From Gonocerus acuteangulatus (taxonomy: Eukaryota > Arthropoda > Insecta > Hemiptera > Coreidae): a stretch of 64,000 bases of DNA. The position numbers were made by a program, and so were the translations under genes. Every line of letters starts with the position of its first letter. Position 1 is the stretch's first letter. Of the stretch, positions 22,822-33,974 are shown piece after piece. The notes beneath the pieces are model-generated. The model made no database searches and was not told where the DNA came from. It worked only from the letters and a program-made list of their open reading frames with translations. The DNA lies in assembly GCA_946811695.1 (NCBI GenBank), contig OX328124.1, forward strand, positions 94,829,535 through 94,893,534. The letters are read 5' to 3'.

Positions 22822-23527
22822 GATGCACCTACACTGTACCCGTTCCGATCCGATCCAATAGCCACCGACTGTCGGAAGAAAAACAAACACATGCATCTCA
22901 ATAGAGGTGCCTAAATTGGTCCCGCCCCGATCCAATCCGGTCCAATCCTACGGCCACCGATTCTTGGCCATTCAAACTTGTTTGTTTCGGACCGATATAG
23001 AAAAATGGCGCCAACCCAAATATTTTGTTTCAAAAAGGTCTAAAGGTTCTAAATCTTAACCGATTTCAATCTATTGTTTTTATATCAAAGGAAATAACAT
23101 TTAGAACAACTTAGTCAATTCACATTTTTGTTTTTTGTTTCCCTTGTTTATTAAATTGCGTGGAAAGATGTTTATAACCATCCAATGTCTATAACCTTCT
23201 AATGTTTATAACCTTCCAATGCTTATAACCTTCTAGTTACCTTTCTTATAAATAATTTTAAAATATCCATACCAATACTTCTCTTACCTCCAACATTCAA
23301 CCTAATCGAAGGTTGCTATGCTTATTAGGTGGTATTTCTTAACTTAATCACTCATTTTCAATTCACTACGAGGTCCTTATTGACGAGCTGTGACTAAATC
23401 TGATCGAATCCGATCGGGTCGAGACCAATGTAAGCACTCACGTCGACCGCTGTTGGCCGTTGTCGATCAAACGAATTCGGATCGGATGGGATCGGGCGAA
23501 ATACGGGTCCATTGTAGGTGCAGCCTC
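22822..23527. mobile_element. Inverted-repeat element with ATCCGATCC-rich ends
   Basis: The ends GATGCACCTACACTGTACCC and GGGTCCATTGTAGGTGCAGC are reverse-complementary. Both are followed inwards by runs of GATCC/GATCGG words (CCGATCCGATCC; GGATCGGATGGGATCGG). The ORF of 60 codons at 23390-23572 is an artefact of these words. A MITE is likely; I found no clear target duplication. Confidence 0.55.
23169..23240. repeat. 18-bp tandem repeat, four units
   Basis: Four units of TTTATAACCTTCCAATGT with small changes, inside the inverted-repeat element. Confidence 0.8.
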
Positions 23528-23529
23528 AG

Positions 23530-24215
23530 GAAAGAAGTACCGTCGGCTGGGGTAAGATTGGTTCAAATCTAAAGATTTGTTATAGTTTTATTAGCTCTAT
23601 ATATGTTGACATTGATTATATTAAATATCAGTGTATCTTTCTGTGTAAACAAACTTTATATCATTAAATTAAAACCTTATTGAGACCTCTCAATCATTTT
23701 GCAATATTATACTGAATTTTTTTAATGTTTGGGCCAAAGTTGCCTTGAATTGGGGAAACTTTGTCCCATACTTTTAAACCATATAAAACCTATGTTTAGT
23801 ATTGGTTGGGCTAAAGTTAGACAAAATAAAATTACCACCAGACATATTAGTTTGTCGTTTTGACTACTTTTACTTCAAAAACATCCCTGAATATGGAACT
23901 AAACCCCCACTTCATCAACAGTCAAGCCAGTGGTACTACCTAACCAGTGAGGTATAAACTAGGTCGATAACTCATCATATGATTACAATACAGCACAATA
24001 AAACTTTTTTCAACTTTGGGCCAATGTTACCCTTAAAGGGCCAATGTTACCCCAACAGACGGTGTCATTCGTAGGATCTTCATCATCTTAGTGTTTTTCC
24101 ATAAAATATTTATATCTGGAATGATTTGGAAAGCTTAGAATGGATACTCTAAATATTTTGCTCCAAAAGGAATGAAACCTAGAGTTTCGAAAATTTAAAC
24201 ACGTTTTTCTTCGAC
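23530..24215. other. Intergenic, no feature recognised
   Basis: GGCCAATGTTACCC is repeated twice at about 24020-24050 and a related GGGCCAAAGTTGCC occurs at 23.73 kb. No exon recognised. Confidence 0.35.
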
Positions 24216-24219
24216 TAAG

Positions 24220-24915
24220 GTACGCATGAACTAAAGATGGACGATCTGAATCGATTTTTTAAAAGACCGATATTTTTAACACGATATATCGATTTTTTGA
24301 ATCGATCTCCAAGGGCCGATCTTTTAGTGAATCGATGTATCTCGATTACCGTAAAATAAAGTGTTTTCTATTTTAAATGTTCAAATACTTAACCTCATCT
24401 CTTGTTACTCAATCTCATTTCTATTTTTTCACTGAAGAAGAAATTTACGGAACAGTGTCCTATGTCCAGTAACAGACTTTTCATACAACAACAACGTTCT
24501 ACAACGTCTCAGTACCTTCCGTTTCCAAACCCGAGGGAAGAAGGTAATATAATAAAAATAAGGTTTCAAATTGTGTTCTTAATTTTTCTCGATTACTATC
24601 ATTTTTTACTACTTTTTTCACATTTTATAAACACATATATGCAATAATAACCATATATTTTAATATAATTTGACAGTAGTGGTTTCATTATATATTATTT
24701 TTGATGAAAAAGGGGGTGACATTTATCTACTTTTATGTTACTGATACATTTTTCACATTATCAAGTATTCGAATCGACTTATTTAGGTAGATTCTCGATG
24801 GGCGATTCTCGAATGTGAATCGATTCCGACTTTCGTAGTTAATTGTAAGTAATCGTGAAAGCGGTCCATATCGAAGATCGATCCATATAAAAGATCGATC
24901 CATATCGTAGATAGC
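24220..24915. repeat. Paired ATCGAT-rich blocks
   Basis: Two clusters of AATCGATT/ATCGAT words (about 24240-24345 and 24765-24910) flank an AT-rich centre. The right cluster contains three tandem-like AGATCGATCCATAT units. The arrangement suggests terminal blocks of a decayed transposon. ATCGAT also resembles the core of the insect DRE promoter motif, but the flanks are not TATCGATA. Confidence 0.4.
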
Positions 24916-24944
24916 CTAGAATTTTCTTAAAAATGTGTGTTCTG

Positions 24945-25160
24945 TTGGCCGGATAATGCTGGTTAACGAAATTGACATTTCGTTTTAGGCGAAGTGCTTT
25001 TATTTTACAATTTCTTCAAATATTTATAAATACACACATAAAAAGTATCACTTCTTTCGTGACCTATGGATCATCGACGTTTCTAGACAGAATTTCAGAT
25101 TGTTATTAAACGAGGTTTCTCCCTACATGAGGGGAGGGGGGAGAGAAAAACATACTGAAA
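24945..25160. repeat. AT-centred interspersed repeat, partial
   Basis: GATAATGCTGGTTAACGAA, a TTCGTGACCTATGGATCATC block and a final GTTTCTCCCTACATGAGGGG match the flanks of other AT-centred copies, but the AT array itself is missing here. Confidence 0.5.
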
Positions 25161-25232
25161 AAGTTTGTCAACATAATTAGGCATCCATAGTTTGCTTCTT
25201 TTCAGGTAGTAACAAAACAATTAGGTAGTATC

Positions 25233-25235
<3 letters not shown>

Positions 25236-25288
<53 letters not shown>

Positions 25289-25340
25289 TATATATATACA
25301 TATATATATTTATATATATATACATACATACATACATATA
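25236..25340. repeat. AT/ATAC microsatellite
   Basis: (AT)n from about 25236 to 25320 passing into ATAC repeats to 25340. Minus-strand ORFs rich in Ile-Tyr are its translation. Confidence 0.9.
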
Positions 25341-25342
25341 TA

Positions 25343-25436
25343 CGTTGGTGTTTTTGATATGGCATTCTCCAGCGGTCGGTTTTTCTGCGAAATATTACGA
25401 AAAAAGAGGAGAATGCCGAATCAAAAACACCAATAA
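25343..25436. repeat. Hairpin beside AT microsatellite
   Basis: TTGGTGTTTTTGAT and GGCATTCTCC pair with GGAGAATGCC and ATCAAAAACACCAA in inverted order (25346-25433). A related CTCTCCAGCGGTG and TTTCTGCAATATTTCGCCGG block lies beside the AT array at 4.17 kb, so this is a small dispersed unit. Confidence 0.7.
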
Positions 25437-25821
25437 TTCTCTTCAGCGGAAAAACCTCAAAATGAATATATGTGTAAATATACATATTTTAGTTATTTTG
25501 AAGAATCAACGCTCTTTTTTTTTTTTTTTTGTCTAAACAGTTCAAACCCTATCATTTAGGATATTAGCCTAGATTGAGACAACTAATGCACGCTGATTTA
25601 ATGTTCTTACAAAACAAAAAATAAGAAATAAACTTTTCTAGATCATAATATTACGACACATTTTGTTGGTCTTGGAAGTCGTTTGGACGGGGACTTTCAT
25701 GGCCAACAAAGAATACATACATGGTTTGCTTATTCTTAGCCACTCTATTTATTTAACTTCAAAGTTCATTTTCCTATTATTAAAAGCGTATCAAGAAGGT
25801 AGTGTCACGAAATCGTCTGGA

Positions 25822-26016
25822 TTTTTTTTTTTTTTTTATTGTTTAACGGCGTATCAAAAATTGGGTTATTAACGCCAGGCTATCTACAGGTTGCCACCGT
25901 TCATAATACCAACAGCATGTGGTCGGTCACCCATCCAGGTACTGGCCCCACCTGTCGTTGCTTAACTTCGGTGATCAAAGGGATCCGGTGCATTCAACGT
26001 GGCTATGGCCGTTGCA
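25822..26016 (-). mobile_element. 5S rRNA-derived SINE, copy 1
   Basis: On the minus strand the head reads as 5S rRNA: AACGGCCATAGCCACGTTGA, GATCACCGAAGTTAAGCAAC and ACCTGGATGGGTGACCGACC (the 5S internal promoter region). A unique body with TAGCCTGGCGTTAATAACCC and a poly(A) tail (plus-strand T tract, 25822-25838) follow. The flanking CGTCTGGA at both sides is an 8-bp target duplication. Confidence 0.88.
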
Positions 26017-26029
26017 CGTCTGGATAATT

Positions 26030-26710
26030 ATTAGAATCTTAATTTTATAATTTTTGCTTTAACCGACATCCCAGGCGTTAATAGTTCCATTAATCTATTC
26101 ATAAATCAATAAATTAATTAGAAATAAATACTGAAAAATTAAAAATCAACTATTTTACAGTGTCTTTTAGTTATATTCGAACCTTATTATATGTTATCGC
26201 TCTTATTTCTACCTCTTTGTCCCCTTAGGTTGGTCACGCCTTTTAACCTCCATTCGTAACGCTAAAGGAGAAAGAAAAACATATGAGGTCTACTTTCCAA
26301 TGGACTTTTCTTCCTCTAGGACCTGGTGAACAAATGAACTTTTTCTCTCCTTTCCAAATTATAAGGGGCATCTATAAGAAGACAATTACTCTAAATATGC
26401 TATCTTGTCAACACTTTAGTCCATGACTTAGCAAGAGTTTATTTGAAACTAGTGACGATATAATAGTCTGGATATACCGATGGTTTTCCCAAGTGAATTT
26501 ATGTTAAAAAAGAACATTTGAATTAATTTTACTAGGTCGATTAATATTATTATTATTATTGTAATAATTAAGATTATTCACTACATAGGCGTTTTAATGC
26601 CACTAAGTAAAGCACGCTAATTCCTGATTTCCACTTTTTTGGTTAAACTTACGAAATAATTTTCTTCAAATCTTCTTCGATCCTACCTATTAGATTGCAA
26701 AAATTACCAC
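26030..26710. other. Intergenic, no feature recognised
   Basis: AT-rich, with an ATT trinucleotide run near 26.55 kb. No exon recognised. Confidence 0.35.
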
Positions 26711-26718
26711 AGTTTTAC

Positions 26719-27267
<549 letters not shown>

Positions 27268-27591
27268 TTATTTGGATAACAATGGCATATATAAAAATAT
27301 TCACATTATAAAAATTCAGTAAATAAAAAAAATTAAATATTTTTATAATATCAGAAAATTGGAAATAATCTATTTAAAATATGTATTAGTATAATGTTAT
27401 AGGACATATGATGAACAGCTGATTTCTAAGCCTCTCCAACAGATGGTTAACTAGCCTCAGGCTTCATGTGGGTGGCAAGCCGAACTCAGATGCAGGGTAT
27501 GTGCACAACACATTTATTTATATTCTGACAAACATTAGTATTTTTAGATTTGAATGTTAAAACATATTTTGCATACAAAAATTTAAAAACA

Positions 27592-27795
27592 TCAGTCCCG
27601 TAAAAGGCCACGGGGGCCCTGGAGATAGTGTGGTCAGTATTATGCTCCGGCCGCCTGATTTTCCCCTTTCCTGCTTTGACTGCTAGAGCCATTCGCACCA
27701 AGGTACCCATTAATAAATTATTTAAAGGCTGGGCTGGCTTAGGGACGGCCAGGGAGGCCGAATTCAACCCTCGAACGAAAACACAAGAAGATAAA
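27592..27795 (-). mobile_element. Family A SINE, truncated
   Basis: CAGTCCCGTAAAAGGCCACG through GGCCGCCTGATTTTCCCC and GGCCGAATTCAACCC match family A. The copy has an internal deletion after GGGGGCCCTGGAGATAG and ends before the tRNA-like head. Confidence 0.75.
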
Positions 27796-28115
27796 AAACT
27801 AAATGTAGTAGTCTTCTCTTCAATCTGGCTGAGGCTGGAAGGTCATTCAATGGTGTTCCATTGGACGTGTCTTAGTTTGTCTGTCCTCAAAGTTTTCCAG
27901 ACATTTTGCATTTAGGTTACGTTTTTACGGGAATATGTATAACCGTTTTCGGTCAATTCCAATCCCTAATCCGTCAGTAGCCTATTTTCTCATTAAGATC
28001 TTAAATGATGATAATAAACATAGTCCAGTAGCAATAAAAGTTAGCTTGTTACGAAGTTTCGCGTAGTTGGCAAGTGGTTAATGTGGAATAAATCTCAGGT
28101 TAAAAGGAAAGAGCT

Positions 28116-28120
28116 ACTTG

Positions 28121-28189
<69 letters not shown>

Positions 28190-28358
28190 TTAATTTGAAC
28201 TACTGTTATTTTCGTGATTTATGGGTTATGAAAAGTGTAATTTTCTAGTCGGCGCTCCCAGATTTGGTCATGAGGTCGACCTCATAAGGGGTTTACACCC
28301 TTTGGAGGGAGGGATGAACCCGCTAAAAGTTTGGAAGAGTTCATTTGATCTCTAAAGT
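28116..28358. repeat. AT-centred interspersed repeat, disrupted by the BEL element
   Basis: (AT)n at about 28123-28184, then TTAATTTGAACTACTG, TTTTCTAGTCGGCGCTCCC and GGAGGGAGGGATGAACC, matching the 12.9-13.1 kb copy. The BEL LTR begins just past its end. Confidence 0.7.
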
Positions 28359-28363
28359 TCCAC

Positions 28364-28979
28364 TGTTTACGATTGTGGTCACTCTACCATTTTTTATATG
28401 GTTTAGAGTAGACCACTGGCGGTGAAGGACTGCAGAGATTTGTACATAGGTTGAATTGAAAATCAGGATTTATTCCAGAAATTATAATCAAATGGATGTG
28501 GGGGGGGGGGGGTAGGCCAAAACAGGAACATACTTATTGTTATTGAGTTAGTTAAATTTTGAACATGGGAACGATGAGCTGCTGCTGATGGTTGAACTGT
28601 TGAATGGTTTTGCTGGATCTTCATAAATGATAAATTAAGAGGGGTACCTGGTGTCTTGACGATTATGTGTTTAAGCATAATGTATAAGCCCTGTAATGTG
28701 CTGCATTTTCTTGTTTCTCCAATCCTGGTGGGCTGGCCAACACCATTCCTGCTCCCTTCGCTCGTCCTGGGTGGCTTAGATGTTTACTCCTCCATCATTG
28801 GTGTGTAAAACTTGGGGAGAGAAAAAAAGATGCTCCACACTTTGTCTGCTTGGCGACTATATCTTCCGAGCTTGTCTTTTCGTGCAGACTCGTACTGCCG
28901 CGGGCAAATAGTTCCCGGGCACACCGCTAGGTGGCAGCACCTCACGGGGTATGTTTCGTTGAGCGGCTTTCCGCGAACA
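28364..28979 (-). repeat. BEL element 3' LTR
   Basis: Direct repeat of 35031-35641, starting TGTTTACGATTGTGG and ending TTTCCGCGAACA on the plus strand. The inner border has a purine-rich stretch (AGGTGGGCGG on the minus strand, about 28981-28990), a candidate polypurine tract. Confidence 0.93.
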
Positions 28980-29288
28980 AACCGCCCACCTAAATTAGTT
29001 TAAGCTAATTTACAATTCAAAAGAAAAATACAAAATAATACAATAGTACATGCAAGTTTGTTGATAAATAGTTCAACCTACAAATACAGTTTCACAGAGG
29101 TGAGAAAAGTATGTAAACAAAAATACAATAATGAGAATAAAAACTTCTAATATGTGGCATTAAATAGGTGTACCAAATACAAATTGAAACTACTTCCAAA
29201 GAAAACAAAAATGTTTAAAATAAGGACAAAGTAAACAAATTCCATAATGAAGAAGAATAACGAAAACAAAAGAGCCGAACTTGGATAT

Positions 29289-32200
29289 TCAACTAGCTGA
29301 ACGATCTTCCGTTTCAGCGTGAAATAAAGGAACAAGGGACGTAACTGCCCTAGTTAAAGTCTTGCCGGAGGGGGTTGAGACATCCACGACGCGAATGATT
29401 CCGTCGCGACCAGGGTAGGTGAATGTGACTCTTCCTACGGGCCATTGTCCTAGAAGTGGTCTTCTTTCCACAAGGATCTCTAGGTCTCCTGCTTTAATGC
29501 TGGGTTGATTCTTTCTCCACTTGGTTCGAGAATGAAGATGATGGAGATATTCCTTTCGCCATCTTGTCCATATGGAGGTAATTTGAGCTTTTATCGCCTT
29601 CCATCGGGGAGGATGAACGTGAGTCGGCTTATCCTCTGTTGAACAGTCTGGTAGGGAACCAAGAGGAGCGCCAATCAAAAAATGTCCGGGGGTTAGGAAC
29701 TCGAAATTCTGCGCGTCCTCAGTTAGAGCGCACAATGGACGGGAGTTGAGTAAAAATTCGACTTTAGCGAGGGCGGTCGTCAATTCCTCGAATGTAAGCT
29801 GCTGTTTTCCAATTGAGCTCGCAAGGAGACCCTTAACACTCTTTACACCGGCCTCCCAGAGGCCACCGAAGTGGGGTGCACGTGGCGGGATAAATTTCCA
29901 ATTGATGCCGCGGGGAGAAATGGTTTTGGTGACTTCAGGCGCGATGCTCTGCTGGAACGCATAAATATCCTTCAGAAATCTTGATGCCCCTATGAAGTTT
30001 GTCCCGTGGTCCGACCAGATCGTATTTGGGACGCCTCTTCTCGAGATAAAGCGCTCTAGTGCATCAAGAAAAGCTGAGGTAGAGAGAGAGGACACAAGTT
30101 CTAGGTGGAGAGCTTTAGAAGCAAAACACACAAAGAGGCATAGATACGCCTTGCCTAACGATGCTTTCCTCCTTTGGGACTCTTTGATGAGAAACGGACC
30201 AGCGTAGTCTACACCGACCTCGATAAAGGATCTGAACTGAGAGAACCTCTCTTTGGGAAGGGAAGCCATCAGAGGCGCTAAGGGTTTTGCCCTCAACAAC
30301 CGGCAATGTACGCAGTTGAGGATGCGGCCTCTAATCAGCTTCATTGCTTTTGGGATCCAGAATTTTCCTCTCAAAAGCGCTAACGTCAAGGAGGTTCCAG
30401 CATGGTAGTGTGTCCGGTGAATATGATCAACAAGGAGACGTGTGAAGTGCGATGTCTTAGGCAGAAGGATCGGGTGCTTACTTGAAAACTCTAGGGGTGA
30501 GTTTTTCAACCTTCCGCCCACCCTGAGGATCCCCTGTTCGTCAAAGAAAGGACAGAGTTGGGCATAGTCTTTCGGGACTATCGGGTTGTTTCTGAAGAAC
30601 TGTTGTGGGAGTCGGGAGCGTTGTACGACTCGTGCACATCTTAACTCTGCTTCTCTGTATTCTTCAGCGGATATGACGTCTGAACGAGGTTTGGATTTTC
30701 TCGAAGTGAGTCGGAGTATTCTGGCTGTGGTCCTTATCAACGTGTCGTATGAGGAGAATCGTGAGAGCCAGTCATCATCATGATTCTCGTCCGTGCGAGC
30801 GGCAGAAAGCAAGTTGACAGTTTTCTGCTCTTCATTTGACTCCAACCAGTCTGAGTGTGCTCGAAGCCAAGGAGGGCCATTCCACCACAAATTTGACTCC
30901 TTGAGGGTGCGAGGAGAGCAGCCACGTGATGCCAGATCCGCAGGGTTGTCTTGTGAGGAAACGTGATGCCAACGATGAGCAGGAACCACGTTCGGACAAG
31001 GATGAGGGGGTTTGACCGAATAGGAAAAGGAATCGTTAGATGAACGCCAAAGTAGACCTAATATATTCGTGGAGTCGTCGATTCTGATGGCTACAGATTC
31101 GCTGTGTTGTTCTTTGGCAGGAAGAAGCATTGGTTCGGTCGAAGCCCACTTGCCGAGGGTAAATCCGCCTTTTGCGAATAAACCGCATAACTGATTTTGA
31201 AGTAGAAGAGCTTCTTCTAGGGTGTCAGCTCCGCTGCACAGGTCGTCAACGTAGCAGTTCTCTAAAACGCGACTTGCGGCTAAGGGGAATTCTGACCCAT
31301 GGATTTCTACAAGTCGCCTTACGGTTCGAAGAGCTTGATATGCGCATGACTTAAGCCCATATGTTACGGTATTGAGCTCCATTACCTGAATTGCCTTGTT
31401 GGGCGAATCGCGCCACAGGATGTGCTGGAATGTTCTGTCTTCTTCGTGAACGACAACTTGGCGATACATCTTAACCATGTCGGCACATAGAGGAATGGCA
31501 TAGAGGCGAAAACGGATCAGAATGTTGCACAAATCTTCTTGTAGCTTGGGTCCCGATAGGAGTGCGTCATTGAGACTGTAACCTGATGACGAAGGGCATG
31601 ACGCATCGAAAACTACCCTCAGCTTCATGTCGCCGTGGGGGCCCTCCTGCCAAACGCCATGGTGAGGGATGAGATACGAGGACTTAGTTGTTGCAGGAGA
31701 CATGTGTCCGAGGTCCCTGTATTCCTGCATGAATTCGGAATATTTATGAAAAAACGCGGGATCCTTTCGGAATCTAGTTTCCAGAGCGTAGAAACGGCGG
31801 TATGCAATATCTCTGTTGTCGCCGATCGGGACGCCTTCCTTGAAGGGCAGTCTCACTATAAATCGTCCCTCGTCATCTCGAGAAAGTGTCTTCGAGTAGA
31901 ATTCCTCGCAATAGGCATCTTCGGGGTCGGTTCGGTCAACAGGTTTGGGCTCATCAATCTCCCAAAACAACTTCATATCATCCTCAATTGAATGATGCCT
32001 TTCGATAAAGAATGAGTGATGAGAAGTAGAGGGGTGATCATTCAATGTGCCAGTGACAACGATTCCGAATGTGGTGGGCAACAATGACAGACCGTCGATG
32101 TCAGAGGGCTTGGATGCGCCTGAGATTATTTGATGGAAGACATCTCCTCCTAAGAGAATATCGATGGTTTTAGATTCTCCAAATTGGTGATCGGCCAATG

Positions 32201-33974
32201 GCAAGTCCATTAGCTTGCTGGAAAGGGATGTTGGCAGGCTGATACTGGGCAAATTCGATGTGATGTGGTCAATGACCAACGGTGTTACCTTTAACTCTTT
32301 GTCTCCAACGAGTGGGCGTAAAACGCAGTGTGTGGATCCTTTTACTAGGTGCGCTGGTAGGGTTGATCCTGCGAGGCTTGTGATGGAAACCTTGGAAGGG
32401 AAAATCTTAGCACCTATCTTCTTTGCAAGAGAGGAAGTCATAAAGGTGTTTTGACTGCCTGAGTCGAGGAGAGCGTGTGCGGTGTGGAAATCACCTCTTG
32501 AACCTCTAATCAGAGTGCGCACGGTTCCGAGGAGTACGGTGCTCCTTGAGCATGATTTCTGGGCTGAGCCAAAACCGATGAAGGACTTGTCTTGAGTGTC
32601 TGCAACTGGAGATTGTCTTTTGTCATGAGCTGGTTCTTCATCCTTGGTGACTCCACGATCATCTCGATGGATCAGCGAATGATGTTTATTCCTGCAATAG
32701 ATGCAGCGAAATTCGGAACGGCAGTTTCCTACTCTGTGCCCTTTTTTTAAACAGTTGAAACACACCTTCCAAGAACGTATTATCGATGCCCGTTGCTCTA
32801 CAGGAAGTTTCTTAAATCTTTCGCACTTCGCACAGGTGTGGGCGCCTTGGCAGAAAAGGCATTGAACGGGCTTAGGACTGGTTTCTCGGGACTTAGAACT
32901 TTGACAATCCGAGGAATCGCTGCTGGTGTGAAATGAAACCGCCTTATACCGCGGGGAGTTTCTGTTGGGGCAGCTAACGCTAGAGTTCGAGGAGGACCTA
33001 CTACTTGAGCCTGTTCCTGATACATCCTGCGACATCTTGAGGGCGAGTTTCCTTTGGTGAATGAATGTTATTACGTCCTCAGTTTTCGGAAGGTCCTTGC
33101 TGGACTCTCGAGATAATTCGAATTGTTTCCTCGTTTCAGCGTCAAGAGCGCGCAGGGCTAATGTGGATAATATGAATTCGCAAGGATTCCCGAGTTTGAG
33201 AGAGTTAAAGGCCTCGATACTATCAGCAACGCCTGTAAGAAACCTAACATATTTCTGCTGTTCCGATTTGGCAGAGGTAACTTCACAATCCACGATGCGA
33301 TGAACTAGAAGACGAGCTAATACTCGAGGGTTGTCATAGGTCTTTGTTACCTTCTCCCAAGCTTGATCGTAGGACTCATCCGCGATGGTGAAATTGGAAA
33401 CTAATGACGCGGATTCTCCTTTGAGAGCTGCTATCAGATAATGAAATTTCTCAATTTTGCTGAGAGATTTGCGATCGTGTATCATGGAGCGGAACGTGTC
33501 TCTGAAGTGGGTCCATTGCAGAAGGTCACCTGAAAAAGTGGGAATTGGGATCTTATCGAGCTCGGGACCGCGGGAGGTCATTGTTGGCAATTCGGTTTTT
33601 TCAGCTTTCCTTAAAGAGTCGCGGTCCTTGAGGGAGAGTAGAATGGCTTTAGCAGCGATAATTTCAGACCGTAGCTCGCTGTATACCGCAACCCAATCTT
33701 TATTAGGGAAAATATCGCTTTCTCCCAAAAGCAGATGTAGTGAGTCGCGTTTGTCCCATGTGCAGCAGAATTCCTCCCACTCTTCCTTCGCGACGAGATA
33801 TCTCGCCTCGAAGCTACGTATGTCGTCATCTGCGATATCGTTCAATGTAATGTCGCCGATTCCAATGATGTTGCGCTTTAAAAGGCGCATTTTGCGTTCA
33901 AGTGCGTTGGCTTGATTAATATAATCAGTGGATTTCGTCGTTTGACGCCTTTGAGCGTCATGATCTTCAGGCAT
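29289..33974 (-). CDS. BEL/Pao Gag-Pol polyprotein, RNase H region deleted
   Basis: One open frame; the frame opens at 34064 (1591 codons), but MPEDHDAQ at 33974 is the likelier start. Numbering is from 34064. Gag-like region about 40-350. CCHC-type knuckles 402-465 (CFNCLKKGHRVGNC). Aspartic protease with LLDSGS at Asp534. Reverse transcriptase with Asp862 (CADMVKMYRQ) and YVDD at 938-941. Integrase zinc site HIHRTHYH...CVHC (1214-1254). Integrase catalytic Asp1286 (VGVDYAG), Asp1352 (SDHGTN) and Glu1404 (GLWEAG). A C-terminal domain follows, of the kind that ends BEL proteins. Between KPPHP (about 1022) and RWHHVSSQDNPADLASRG the frame jumps from the post-RT linker straight to the motif that normally follows RNase H. 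About 250 residues usual in the family are absent, and the frame is kept. Confidence 0.93.
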   Translation of the reverse strand: MPEDHDAQRRQTTKSTDYINQANALERKMRLLKRNIIGIGDITLNDIADDDIRSFEARYLVAKEEWEEFCCTWDKRDSLHLLLGESDIFPNKDWVAVYSELRSEIIAAKAILLSLKDRDSLRKAEKTELPTMTSRGPELDKIPIPTFSGDLLQWTHFRDTFRSMIHDRKSLSKIEKFHYLIAALKGESASLVSNFTIADESYDQAWEKVTKTYDNPRVLARLLVHRIVDCEVTSAKSEQQKYVRFLTGVADSIEAFNSLKLGNPCEFILSTLALRALDAETRKQFELSRESSKDLPKTEDVITFIHQRKLALKMSQDVSGTGSSSRSSSNSSVSCPNRNSPRYKAVSFHTSSDSSDCQSSKSRETSPKPVQCLFCQGAHTCAKCERFKKLPVEQRASIIRSWKVCFNCLKKGHRVGNCRSEFRCIYCRNKHHSLIHRDDRGVTKDEEPAHDKRQSPVADTQDKSFIGFGSAQKSCSRSTVLLGTVRTLIRGSRGDFHTAHALLDSGSQNTFMTSSLAKKIGAKIFPSKVSITSLAGSTLPAHLVKGSTHCVLRPLVGDKELKVTPLVIDHITSNLPSISLPTSLSSKLMDLPLADHQFGESKTIDILLGGDVFHQIISGASKPSDIDGLSLLPTTFGIVVTGTLNDHPSTSHHSFFIERHHSIEDDMKLFWEIDEPKPVDRTDPEDAYCEEFYSKTLSRDDEGRFIVRLPFKEGVPIGDNRDIAYRRFYALETRFRKDPAFFHKYSEFMQEYRDLGHMSPATTKSSYLIPHHGVWQEGPHGDMKLRVVFDASCPSSSGYSLNDALLSGPKLQEDLCNILIRFRLYAIPLCADMVKMYRQVVVHEEDRTFQHILWRDSPNKAIQVMELNTVTYGLKSCAYQALRTVRRLVEIHGSEFPLAASRVLENCYVDDLCSGADTLEEALLLQNQLCGLFAKGGFTLGKWASTEPMLLPAKEQHSESVAIRIDDSTNILGLLWRSSNDSFSYSVKPPHPCPNVVPAHRWHHVSSQDNPADLASRGCSPRTLKESNLWWNGPPWLRAHSDWLESNEEQKTVNLLSAARTDENHDDDWLSRFSSYDTLIRTTARILRLTSRKSKPRSDVISAEEYREAELRCARVVQRSRLPQQFFRNNPIVPKDYAQLCPFFDEQGILRVGGRLKNSPLEFSSKHPILLPKTSHFTRLLVDHIHRTHYHAGTSLTLALLRGKFWIPKAMKLIRGRILNCVHCRLLRAKPLAPLMASLPKERFSQFRSFIEVGVDYAGPFLIKESQRRKASLGKAYLCLFVCFASKALHLELVSSLSTSAFLDALERFISRRGVPNTIWSDHGTNFIGASRFLKDIYAFQQSIAPEVTKTISPRGINWKFIPPRAPHFGGLWEAGVKSVKGLLASSIGKQQLTFEELTTALAKVEFLLNSRPLCALTEDAQNFEFLTPGHFLIGAPLGSLPDCSTEDKPTHVHPPRWKAIKAQITSIWTRWRKEYLHHLHSRTKWRKNQPSIKAGDLEILVERRPLLGQWPVGRVTFTYPGRDGIIRVVDVSTPSGKTLTRAVTSLVPLFHAETEDRSAS

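Noticed and set aside
25900..26016. Possible 5S rRNA gene
   Set aside because: The 5S part is followed by a SINE body, poly(A) and target duplications, and is diverged, so it is a SINE copy rather than a 5S gene.
28463..28678. 71-codon minus ORF and its 61-codon twin at 35155-35340
   Set aside because: Both lie within the BEL LTRs and differ at the G run; LTR sequence, not a gene.
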